From Gracilimonas sediminicola (GTDB taxonomy: Bacteria; Bacteroidota; Rhodothermia; Balneolales; Balneolaceae), in NCBI RefSeq assembly GCF_024320785.1, contig NZ_JANDBC010000002.1:1-64000 (forward strand): a DNA stretch of 64,000 nucleotides, read 5' to 3'. The translations under genes and the position numbers were made by a program. The notes under the pieces are model-generated. The model made no database searches, was not told where the DNA came from, and saw only the letters and a list, made by a program, of their open reading frames with translations. Below, one piece after another: positions 53,052-61,195 of this stretch; position 1 is the stretch's first letter, and every line of letters starts with the position of its first letter.

Positions 53052-54764
53052 TCAGAAATCACTAAAGTCATCGTGACTGAAACCATTCAGGGCGGGTTCT
53101 CTGTGAAGATTCTGCTTTGCCCTTTCTGATTTTCCATCCCCATTAAAGTGGCGGATACCATTCACTGTATGTCCATTTGAAGATACAGAAGGGGTGACTT
53201 TTTGAGCCAGGGGAATGTGCTTTGCAACTCGTTGAAGTACACCTTCCTGTTTGGGCATATGGTGAGCTCCACTTCCTCCTACCATTTCCATCAGTTCATT
53301 TACAATGTATTGAAGCTCCGCAGCCTGAGAGGAAAGTTCTTCTGCCGCACTGGCCGACTCTTCAGACGATGAGGCATTGGTTTGAACCACATTATCCATT
53401 TCAGACATAACGGAACTCATCTGTTGAATCCCAACAGCCTGTTCTTTGGAAGCAGCGGAAATTTCTACAACCAGAGAACTCACTTCATTAATGCTTTCTT
53501 CAATCTTTTGAAGGTTATCGGAAACCTCTTTCGACACTCCATTGCCCCGGTCAGAACTGGACTGGGATTTTTGTATCAGCTCCGAAGTATTCTTGGCTGC
53601 TTCTGCGCTTCGCTGTGCCAGGTTTCTCACTTCCTCAGCTACAACGGCAAAACCTTTACCGGCTTCTCCGGCACGGGCAGCCTCAACGGCAGCATTCAGC
53701 GCCAGTAAGTTTGTTTGGAAGGCAATGTCATCTATCGTATTGATGATCTTGGATGTTTCTTTTGAAGAATGGCTGATTTCCTTCATGGCCTCAGTCATCC
53801 GTTTCATCGCTTCCACCCCACTTTCAACCAGTGGTTTAGATTCTTTCATAGCCACTTCCACCTCCGCAGAGTTTTCCGCATTCAGTTTTATTTGGCTCGA
53901 CATTTCTTCAAGTGAGGACGTCGTTTCCTGAACACTTGCTGCCTGCTCGCTTGCACTTTCGGCTAAATCCTGGCTGGCTCCTGAAAGCTGAACCGATGAG
54001 GCATTAACTTGCTCGGAACCACTTTTAAGTCGGTCTATAATCGATTTCAAAGTTTTGTTTACCGACCGGGTTATAAAGTATCCCAACAATCCAGCCAGAG
54101 TTACACCGAACACCAACCCGATAATGGCAAAAGTACCTATGATGTTATTCTGTGCAGTGGCACTTTTAACCTCAGAATCTACAATGGCTTTGTTCAGTTC
54201 TACAATCCCTTGTAATCTTTCCTTAGCAATGCGATAAGACTCCATGTTATAATTCATGAACTGATCCCTTAAATTGGAAAGTATCTCGTCAGCACGTTGT
54301 GAGTCTTCCGAAATCAGCAAGTATTCTCTTGATATTTTTCTAAACTCATCCTGATGGTTTTTCCAGGTTTGATAGGATTTTAAGAATGCTTGCCATTCTA
54401 AGGCTTCTTGTTGAGTTTGTGGTAATGGCTCATAGATGGCTTTCGCTTCGGTTAGCTTATCCCAGTAATGATCTACAGTCTCTACGGCTTCTTTACGTTC
54501 CTTATCCGATAAAGCCGGATTCTGCAAGGCCTCTTCTTTACTTCTGATTTCGGCCATAGCCAAATTCATATCTTGTAACGACTGAATACTGGGAAGCCTC
54601 ACTTTCCCGATTTCTTCTACCGTTTTCTTATTACTTGTAGCTGCATACTGCCCTAATGATCCAAGAATCAGTGAAATCAGGGTGATTCCGGTAAAGGCTG
54701 CTGTTAACTTCTTTCCAATTGTCCACTTTTTGTTATTTGCTGAAACGTTAATTGTACTGCTCAT
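53052..54764 (-). CDS. Methyl-accepting chemotaxis protein
   Basis: 570 residues from ATG 54764 (AAAGGT seven bases upstream). TM1 ~20-42, helical periplasmic sensor with [20 protein letters not shown]2 ~200-225, signalling domain with the invariant tip [38 protein letters not shown]. Variable linker, then a C-terminal tail HDDFSDF. Very similar to the MCP at 44953-46719 over the cytoplasmic half, suggesting duplication with a different sensor. The frame extends upstream to 54905 but without family support. Confidence 0.95.
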   Translation of the reverse strand: MSSTINVSANNKKWTIGKKLTAAFTGITLISLILGSLGQYAATSNKKTVEEIGKVRLPSIQSLQDMNLAMAEIRSKEEALQNPALSDKERKEAVETVDHYWDKLTEAKAIYEPLPQTQQEALEWQAFLKSYQTWKNHQDEFRKISREYLLISEDSQRADEILSNLRDQFMNYNMESYRIAKERLQGIVELNKAIVDSEVKSATAQNNIIGTFAIIGLVFGVTLAGLLGYFITRSVNKTLKSIIDRLKSGSEQVNASSVQLSGASQDLAESASEQAASVQETTSSLEEMSSQIKLNAENSAEVEVAMKESKPLVESGVEAMKRMTEAMKEISHSSKETSKIINTIDDIAFQTNLLALNAAVEAARAGEAGKGFAVVAEEVRNLAQRSAEAAKNTSELIQKSQSSSDRGNGVSKEVSDNLQKIEESINEVSSLVVEISAASKEQAVGIQQMSSVMSEMDNVVQTNASSSEESASAAEELSSQAAELQYIVNELMEMVGGSGAHHMPKQEGVLQRVAKHIPLAQKVTPSVSSNGHTVNGIRHFNGDGKSERAKQNLHREPALNGFSHDDFSDF

Positions 54765-54937
54765 TAGTTTACCTTTTGCAAGGTGGTTTAGTTTGAAATT
54801 GTAAAAGCCGGAAGCCTCAGCTTTTTTTAGCTGGATATAAAAGCACCCCGGCTTTAGATAGTTGAAACCGTTAAAGCCGACATTATTTAACGCAAGCAAT
54901 AACAACCTGCGACATCACCAGCTTTGGTTTTGAAGAG

Positions 54938-54963
54938 TTATCGGATAAAGTGAAAAAACATTA
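54938..54963 (-). promoter_or_regulatory. Sigma-28-type promoter for second MCP
   Basis: Minus strand TAATGTTT-N10-TCCGATAA (TAAT-N14-TCCGATAA), about 175 bp before ATG 54764. Confidence 0.65.
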
Positions 54964-55293
54964 AGTAATTTTAATAATTAAATTAAATAATATTAATTAC
55001 TTATGATTCACATATTCTTCACATTTAAAAATGTGATTTACGGAAAGAGGTTTTAATCAGGAGAGTTAATGTTAATAAGCTGAGCAATCTCGCTCTTCAC
55101 TTTTGATGGCTTTGAAACCGAAGTACCGACCTTTGGGCAGGAATTTTTAATTGGTAATCACTTCGATGCGGGATTCACCGACTTCTTTATAGCCGGCATA
55201 TTATCTCTGTTTTTTTCTCTCAACCGTAATAAATCTTGCTCATTTGTAGGTTCAAAATGAGCCGGGGTGTTTTTTCACTCCCAGGTAACCCCT

Positions 55294-55319
55294 TTATCGG
55301 AAAAAGAAAAGAATAGTTA
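55294..55319 (-). promoter_or_regulatory. Sigma-28-like site with no gene directly downstream
   Basis: Minus strand TAAC-N14-TCCGATAA. The following ~330 nt contain no credible gene but an 8-bp hairpin GCTCATTT/AAATGAGC and coding-like debris with stops. It could drive a small RNA or a longer MCP transcript. Confidence 0.4.
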
Positions 55320-55379
55320 AGCCTTTTTATGGAGAAAATTTTCTGTGTACAAAACATATCATTAATGAATGCTCTACAC

Positions 55380-55890
55380 GATGCCGTGAACGACTCGCTT
55401 GCATACCGGAATACATCTAACCACAACCACCATCTTCCCACCGGTAACCATCGCTTCCAGTAAACAAGCGAAGGGGTTCAGCCCTTCCATACTATAGCAC
55501 CTAACCGCGATGCCGTGAACGACTCGTTTGCATACCGGAATACATCTAACCACAACCACCATCTTCCCACCGGTAACCATCGCTTCCAGTAAACAAGAGA
55601 AGAGGTTTAGCCCTTCAACCTACACCAACATCCGCGATGCCGTGAACGACTCTCTTAAGTACCGGAATCCAAATATCCCCAGCCACCAACTTCCCATCAG
55701 CAACCATCGCTTCCAGTAAACAAGCGAAGGGGTTCAGCCCTTCAACCTACACCAACATCCGCGATGCCGTAAACAACTCGCTTGCATACCTGAATACATC
55801 TAACCACAACCACCAACTTCCCATCAGCAACCATCGCTTCCAGTAAACAAGCGAAGGGATTCATCCCTTCGCTAATAACATAACCAAATA
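55380..55890. repeat. Tandem array of four ~127-bp units
   Basis: Units begin at GATGCCGTGAACGACTC at 55380, 55509 and 55636, and its near-copy at 55763 (steps 129, 127, 127). Each holds ACATCTAACCACAACCACC-like, CCATCGCTTCCAGTAAACAAG and a hairpin-forming GCGAAGGG...CCCTTC end; the last unit ends in a perfect 10-bp hairpin (55851-55872). Steps not divisible by three argue against coding. It lies between the second MCP promoter region and the last cheY. Confidence 0.9.
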
Positions 55891-55920
55891 CCAGGAACCG
55901 GAACCGAAAGCATCAGCCCA

Positions 55921-56301
55921 TTAATGCATCACACCTAATACATCCAGGATTTTTTCTTTCAGTACTTCCGGGGTGAAAGGTTTGTGAACAAAACCTGCAT
56001 ATTGCTCATCTATAATTTTGATCCGGGCATTATTGCTTTCCGTGGAAACGATGAGTACAGGCATATCCATGGTAATTGGATTCTTCCGTACTTTATCCAG
56101 CATCTCCATTCCATCCATAATGGGCATGTTCACATCAATGAAAAGTAGGTCCAGCCAGTTGTTGTCAACCACTTCCAACCCTTCCGCACCGTTGCTTGCC
56201 TGGTGTACTTCGCCTACTTCAATACCGGTGTTCTTAATTGTTTTTATGATCATACTTCGCATTACGGCGCTGTCGTCAACCACAAGTATATTAATTGCCA
56301 T
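55921..56301 (-). CDS. cheY: CheY-like response regulator
   Basis: 126 residues, receiver only: D9/D10, phospho-acceptor D56 (FIDVNMPIMDG), switch Ser/Thr (IVSTES), Lys in VHKPF. The last gene of the large che operon, after the two cheB genes (16 bp). Size and lack of an output domain suit a motor-switch CheY, but three further stand-alone receivers in the window compete for that role. Confidence 0.93.
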   Translation of the reverse strand: MAINILVVDDSAVMRSMIIKTIKNTGIEVGEVHQASNGAEGLEVVDNNWLDLLFIDVNMPIMDGMEMLDKVRKNPITMDMPVLIVSTESNNARIKIIDEQYAGFVHKPFTPEVLKEKILDVLGVMH

Positions 56302-56317
56302 TTTTATCTCCGGTTAG

Positions 56318-57385
56318 TTACGCTATCAGTTCTAATTTCTTTGGTTTTACATGCTTCAGAATTGCACCCGTTATTCTATCAAGCGGAAGGATATCGGTTG
56401 CGGCGCCAATCTTTGCAGCCTCTTTGGGCATACCATACACCACCGAAGTTTTTTCATCCTGCGCTATAGTATAGCACCCTTTTTCTTTCATCCGAAGGAG
56501 TCCGCAGGCACCATCAGCTCCCATACCTGTTAATATTACGCCTGTAGCCTTATTTTCGGCTACATTTGCCACCGAGTCAAACAACACATCCACACTGGGA
56601 CGATGATGATTCACTTTCTCCGTTTCAATAATCTTAATCTCAAAACCTTCCACCGATTGCTCAACAATCATATGCTTGTCGCCCGGTGCAATAAATACTT
56701 TTCCCGACAGCACCATATCTCCGTCTTTAGCCTCAACAACCTCAACTCTGCACAGGTTATTTAAACGGGATGCAAATTGACCGGTAAAAACCGGGGGCAT
56801 GTGTTGGACCACAACCACACCGGGAATATCCTCCGGCAACTGGGGCAGCAGAAATTCAAGAGCACGGGTCCCCCCCGTCGATGATCCGATGGCAATCAGT
56901 TCGCATTTGGAGCGCCTGAATATTTCACTTTTGTCCAGTCCATAACGGGAGGATTGCTCCCCTGCCTTATGAATATCTCCAGTGTGTGAAAGTACATTTG
57001 CCACCGATGCCGTCCGCACCGCGGTTACTAAATCGTGCTCCATTTCTTTGGCGTCATAATCCGCTTTCGGCTTTGAAATCACTTCGATGGCTCCGGCTGC
57101 TAAGGCGCGCAAGGCTCTTTTGCTATTTGCCGGGGTAACGGAACTGACTACCACCACGGGTAAAGGAAGGTGCTTCATCAGTTTCTTAAGGAAAGTCAGC
57201 CCATCCATCCGGGGCATCAGCATGTCTAAAGTTATAACGTCCGGTTTAAGCTCTGCCAATTGCTGGCGGGCTTCATAAGGATCTTCAGCCATGCCAACCA
57301 CTTCAATATCTTCGTGCTTATTCAACAAGAACGAAATAAGTTTTCTATCAAATAAAGAATCGTCAACAACCAAAACTTTTATCAT
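56318..57385 (-). CDS. cheB: CheB methylesterase, copy 2
   Basis: 355 residues. REC domain (D8/D9, D54 in LDMLMPRMDG) and C-terminal methylesterase with GSSTGGT (catalytic S169), VQHMPP (His) and GMGADG (Asp), the full triad. It removes methyl groups from, and deamidates, MCPs when phosphorylated by CheA. It lies directly after a second, similar cheB. Confidence 0.97.
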   Translation of the reverse strand: MIKVLVVDDSLFDRKLISFLLNKHEDIEVVGMAEDPYEARQQLAELKPDVITLDMLMPRMDGLTFLKKLMKHLPLPVVVVSSVTPANSKRALRALAAGAIEVISKPKADYDAKEMEHDLVTAVRTASVANVLSHTGDIHKAGEQSSRYGLDKSEIFRRSKCELIAIGSSTGGTRALEFLLPQLPEDIPGVVVVQHMPPVFTGQFASRLNNLCRVEVVEAKDGDMVLSGKVFIAPGDKHMIVEQSVEGFEIKIIETEKVNHHRPSVDVLFDSVANVAENKATGVILTGMGADGACGLLRMKEKGCYTIAQDEKTSVVYGMPKEAAKIGAATDILPLDRITGAILKHVKPKKLELIA

Positions 57386-57404
57386 GCCAGCCCTCCATTC
57401 TTTA

Positions 57405-58472
57405 TTATGAAACCGGTTCAGCCATTTTACGGGCCATTTGTTTAATGATAGCTTCCGGGATTACCTGCAAAGGCAGAATCTCTTCAGCGGCGCCAAGCTT
57501 TGCGGCTTCTTTCGGCATTCCATATACCACCGAGGTGGCTTCATCCTGAGCGATGGTATGAGCACCGGCTTCCTTCATATGTAAAAGCCCTTGAGCTCCA
57601 TCGGCTCCCATTCCCGTCAAAATCACGCCCATGGCATTCACTCCGGCCGATTTAGCTACCGAATTGAACATCACATCCACGCTTGGGCGCTGATGATGCA
57701 CCGGTGGTCCAGATTTAATGCGGGTATAGTATTTGGCACCGCTTTTCTCAACAAGCATATGGAAATTACCGGGGGCAATTAAAGCCTGACCCGTTTTAAT
57801 CAAATCGCCGTCTTCAGCTTCTTTTACTTTAAGCCGGCAGATGGTATTCAAACGCTCAGCAAAACTTTTGGTGAATACAGGTGGCATATGCTGCGTAATC
57901 ACGATACCGGGCATATTTTCAGGAAGTTCGGTAAGTACCGCTTCCAGGGCTCGGGTTCCACCGGTAGAAGCCCCGATGGCAATCAATTTGTTGGTGGTAT
58001 GTCGAAGTCCGGTGAATTCTACCCTTTCGGTCGCCTTCTGTTTGGTCCGTGCAGATTTAACGGCCTCCAAATGCTGATCGAAACGAGCGATTGAAGCTGT
58101 CCGAATAGCTTTCACGATGTCCTGGGAAATATTCTGGGTTGAATAGGCTGACCCGGGTTTACAAATCACATCTACTGCCCCAAGGCGCAGGGCATTTAAT
58201 GCATTAGCGCTGTTTTTTGGAGTCAAAGAACTTACTACGACCACCGGCATGGGGAAATGCTTCATCAGTTTTCCCAAAAAAGAAAGACCGTCCATACGGG
58301 GCATTTCCAAATCGAGAGTCAGCACATCCGGCTTCAACTGTATAATTTTTTCCCGTGCTATGTATGGATCGATGGCCGTTCCCACAACTTCAATATCCTT
58401 TTGCTTGTTCAGCTCTTCGGTTAGCAGTTTTCTGACTACGGCCGAATCATCTATAATCAATACTTTGATCAT
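57405..58472 (-). CDS. cheB: CheB methylesterase, copy 1
   Basis: 355 residues, same length and layout as its neighbour: D54 in LDLEMPRMDG, GASTGGT (S169), TQHMPP, GMGADG. All catalytic residues are kept. The overlap with the cheX stop (4 bp, ATGA) ties it to the operon. The two copies have diverged clearly in the inter-domain linker, so each may target different receptors. Confidence 0.97.
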   Translation of the reverse strand: MIKVLIIDDSAVVRKLLTEELNKQKDIEVVGTAIDPYIAREKIIQLKPDVLTLDLEMPRMDGLSFLGKLMKHFPMPVVVVSSLTPKNSANALNALRLGAVDVICKPGSAYSTQNISQDIVKAIRTASIARFDQHLEAVKSARTKQKATERVEFTGLRHTTNKLIAIGASTGGTRALEAVLTELPENMPGIVITQHMPPVFTKSFAERLNTICRLKVKEAEDGDLIKTGQALIAPGNFHMLVEKSGAKYYTRIKSGPPVHHQRPSVDVMFNSVAKSAGVNAMGVILTGMGADGAQGLLHMKEAGAHTIAQDEATSVVYGMPKEAAKLGAAEEILPLQVIPEAIIKQMARKMAEPVS

Positions 58473-58957
58473 CCCGGCTCCTCTGAGTTATAATAGATGG
58501 AGATATCAGCGATGCCTTCGTCCAACAGCACCTGCAGTTTCTCGTGGTGCATATTTTTGAAAATAGCTTCTACATTTTCACTCGGTTCTGCAATGCGGGG
58601 CGGCCGGATGTAGCAAATGTTTTCATCCCGGGCAAAAAGGGGAACGGTATTTCCACAAATGATATTCGCGATTTCACAAAGTGCGCCTTCCTTTTCTTCC
58701 TGTGTTGCAGCTTCCACACCCAACATATTGGCTGCGATGGCATCCAGCAGATGGTCGGAGGCATCAATAACCATTCCACCCTCTGCGGCTCCATCAAACT
58801 GAACAATAGAGCGGGCTGTACCATCCGGCTTTTGCATGTCTTCTGCATCTTCGAGCTCCCATTCTTCCAGCGGAAACATGTAGCAGGTTATCTCAAAGGT
58901 GTTAACCGCGATGTTGTGAATTTTATCCGTGTAAGTGATACTCATTGTTGATCCCAT
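58469..58957 (-). CDS. CheX/CheC-like phosphatase-fold protein
   Basis: 162 residues. It contains EGALCEIANIICGNTVPLF with the E-x2-N motif that CheX/CheC use to dephosphorylate CheY-P, and a second beta-rich half. An internal ATG at 58945 (GGGAT upstream) may be the real start. It overlaps the upstream cheY, a natural partner. Confidence 0.82.
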   Translation of the reverse strand: MGSTMSITYTDKIHNIAVNTFEITCYMFPLEEWELEDAEDMQKPDGTARSIVQFDGAAEGGMVIDASDHLLDAIAANMLGVEAATQEEKEGALCEIANIICGNTVPLFARDENICYIRPPRIAEPSENVEAIFKNMHHEKLQVLLDEGIADISIYYNSEEPG

Positions 58958-59333
58958 AAAATTTTGATATTTGTTGTTCTAACACACCAAGTCGTAGTGG
59001 CTTGTTAACGTATCCATGCCCCCAGAAAGCCAACATGTTTAATAACTGCTCTCCTCGTTCGGTAGTAACGGCAACTGTAGGCACATCCCTGAACTGTTGA
59101 TGATTATGTATGATGTTGAGGAACTCAATTCCATTCATCACCGGCATATTGATGTCGGTTAAAATCAGGTCTATTCTGTTTCGGCTCATAATGTCGATGG
59201 CATCGATGCCATTTCCTGCCTCATAAATATGGCCTATATCAAATTTGCTTCTTCTGAGCAGTACTTTTTGAAATACCCGAATGGCCGGTTCATCATCAAC
59301 AATGAGTACGTTTTTTATCGATTCTGTTTTCAT
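58923..59333 (-). CDS. CheY-like response regulator
   Basis: 136 residues: D13/D14, D60 (LTDINMPVMNG), Thr in VTTER, Lys in VNKPL. Receiver only, with a short C-terminal extension (KFYGINNEYHLHG). In place of the usual MDG after the acceptor it has MNG. It overlaps the following cheX-like gene by 35 bp. Confidence 0.92.
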   Translation of the reverse strand: MKTESIKNVLIVDDEPAIRVFQKVLLRRSKFDIGHIYEAGNGIDAIDIMSRNRIDLILTDINMPVMNGIEFLNIIHNHQQFRDVPTVAVTTERGEQLLNMLAFWGHGYVNKPLRLGVLEQQISKFYGINNEYHLHG

Positions 59334-59359
59334 CTCTGTGCTCCCATAACAGTTGCAGT

Positions 59360-59782
59360 TTATATTTCACCATTAACCATAAAGCCGGATTCCTTGTTAG
59401 TTATCGAATCTTTATTCAACAACTTTAGCATTTTATTCCGGAGTGCTTCCGGGGCAAATGGCTTGTGAAGAAATTCCGTACCAAGCTCCCGTACTATTTC
59501 TACTTTAATATCATTGCTTTCGGCCGAAACGGTGAGTATCGGGATTCGGCAAGTTGCCGCATCCAGCTTAATATGGGCCAGCATTTCAGCTCCGCTCATT
59601 ACCGGCATATTCAAATCAGCCACAATAAGATCAAATTCATTTTCCCGAATTAAATCCAGGGCTTCTTTCCCATTTTCAGCTTCCATAATTTCATTAATCT
59701 CAAATCCGCACAGTTCAACTGTACGCCGAATCACCATCCGCATCACCTGGCAATCATCTACTATTAATACGTTAAGTCCCAT
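59360..59782 (-). CDS. CheY-like response regulator
   Basis: 140 residues: D9/D10, D56 (VADLNMPVMSG), Ser in TVSAES, Lys in LHKPF. Receiver only, with a 15-residue C-terminal tail. It follows cheD by 15 bp. Confidence 0.92.
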   Translation of the reverse strand: MGLNVLIVDDCQVMRMVIRRTVELCGFEINEIMEAENGKEALDLIRENEFDLIVADLNMPVMSGAEMLAHIKLDAATCRIPILTVSAESNDIKVEIVRELGTEFLHKPFAPEALRNKMLKLLNKDSITNKESGFMVNGEI

Positions 59783-59797
59783 TATGCCCTCTCTTAC

Positions 59798-60331
59798 TTA
59801 TATTGCTACTTGATGGTTAAATGCCGCACCAACCGAAATCCCGGTTGACCGGTTTACCTTATTGATCGGTTGTTTATTGATCGTTACCAGTCCATCGGCA
59901 ATCGACAACACCATAGTGCGGGAAGTACTGCCGCCTACATCCTGCGAAGTAATCATAAACCCGTTTTTCCATAGTAGTTTCCGAAGTACCGTGAAATTCC
60001 GCTTACCAATTTTGAAGTAATCATCATCCTGATTCTTTTTCATACTGGCACCGCCGGCAACAATAATCTCAAGGTTCTTTTTTTGCGCTCCCAGTTCATA
60101 CACTTCATTCAGCAGCTTTCCGAAGCCGGTATCCACGTACATCGCAGGACGGGTTTTGGCTTTTTCAGGGTCTGACTTTGCCAGTGGAAGCATCACGTGC
60201 ACCATGCCGCCCACTTTTACGACAGGATCATAAACTGTGATACCGAGGCAGCTTCCTAACGCGTGAGTAATAATATCCTCACGTGGGTTCGCTGATACTT
60301 TTAAATCGCTAACACCTACTACTTTTCTCAT
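59798..60331 (-). CDS. cheD: CheD, receptor glutamine deamidase
   Basis: 177 residues. The catalytic residues T22, C28 and H45 lie in THALGSCLGITVYDP and GGMVHVMLP. It converts Gln to Glu in MCPs and, in CheC systems, is itself regulated by CheC/CheX partners. It follows cheR by 11 bp. Confidence 0.96.
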   Translation of the reverse strand: MRKVVGVSDLKVSANPREDIITHALGSCLGITVYDPVVKVGGMVHVMLPLAKSDPEKAKTRPAMYVDTGFGKLLNEVYELGAQKKNLEIIVAGGASMKKNQDDDYFKIGKRNFTVLRKLLWKNGFMITSQDVGGSTSRTMVLSIADGLVTINKQPINKVNRSTGISVGAAFNHQVAI

Positions 60332-60342
60332 TTAACACTCTG

Positions 60343-61182
60343 TTATATTTTCTGGTACACAGCAGGAGCCAAGTTTTTGAATCCTTTATTATTTGATGAA
60401 ACACTTTCGGAATGCCCTAAAAAAAGAAACCCACCCGGCTGAAGCTGATCATAAAACTTTTGCACAACTTGCTGCTGGGTTTGCCTGTTGAAATAGATCA
60501 TCACATTCCGGCACATTATCACCTGAAAATTACCTTTCAGCGGCCAGTCCTCGGTCAGGTTTAACCGGCCGTACGTAATCATTTCTTCAACCTGTTCTTT
60601 CACTTTAAATTCATCATTGCCAATACTCTCGAAGTATTTACGGCGGATGGAATCCGGAACATCCATCATTCTTGATGAGGGATAAACTCCATTTTTTGCC
60701 ACTTTCAACACCTCTCTCGATATATCAGTAGCCAATATTTTTACCGACGACCACGGCGTTGTTCTCCGTGCTTCATGCAGTGTTATGGCTGTAGTTACAG
60801 GTTCTTCACCGGTAGAGCATCCGGCCGACCACCACTTGGCATTTCGGCCACCCATGGTTGGGATAATATGCTTCCTGATGAACTCAAAGTGTTGGGCCTC
60901 CCGGAAAAAATGGGTTTTATTGGTAGTCAGCACATCCACGAAAGCCAGAAACTCTCCTCCCGATTCCGGCCGTTCGATGAAATCCAGGTACTCGGAGAAA
61001 CTTCCGATCCCCAGCTTTCGCATCCGTTTCATCAGCCGGCTTTGTACGAGCGCCTCTTTGCCTTCCTGTAAAAATATTCCGCAGTATTCATACAGCAAGT
61101 CTTTGACCCGTTTAAAATCTCCTGCCTTTAGTTTGACGGATGAAACCGGGGAAGAAAGTGCACTCTGTGTGAATGTGTTCAT
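60343..61182 (-). CDS. cheR: CheR, MCP methyltransferase
   Basis: 279 residues. N-terminal all-helical domain, then the SAM-binding fold with KWWSAGCSTGEEPVTTAITLHE and NFQVIMCRNVMIYFNRQTQQQVVQKFYDQLQPGGFLFLGHSES. It methylates MCP glutamates for adaptation. 13 bp after cheA. Confidence 0.97.
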   Translation of the reverse strand: MNTFTQSALSSPVSSVKLKAGDFKRVKDLLYEYCGIFLQEGKEALVQSRLMKRMRKLGIGSFSEYLDFIERPESGGEFLAFVDVLTTNKTHFFREAQHFEFIRKHIIPTMGGRNAKWWSAGCSTGEEPVTTAITLHEARRTTPWSSVKILATDISREVLKVAKNGVYPSSRMMDVPDSIRRKYFESIGNDEFKVKEQVEEMITYGRLNLTEDWPLKGNFQVIMCRNVMIYFNRQTQQQVVQKFYDQLQPGGFLFLGHSESVSSNNKGFKNLAPAVYQKI

Positions 61183-61195
61183 AGTTTCATCCCCC

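Noticed and set aside
54765-54905. 47-residue extension of the second MCP
   Set aside because: ATG 54764 has AAAGGT upstream and starts directly before the expected TM1; the extension overlaps the region after the sigma-28 site without receptor features.
55220-55719. Short ORFs inside the 127-bp array on both strands
   Set aside because: They arise from the repeats; unit steps of 127 bp shift the frame between copies and no family resemblance is seen.
55380-55890. CRISPR array
   Set aside because: Whole ~127-bp units repeat with no unique spacers and no cas genes nearby.
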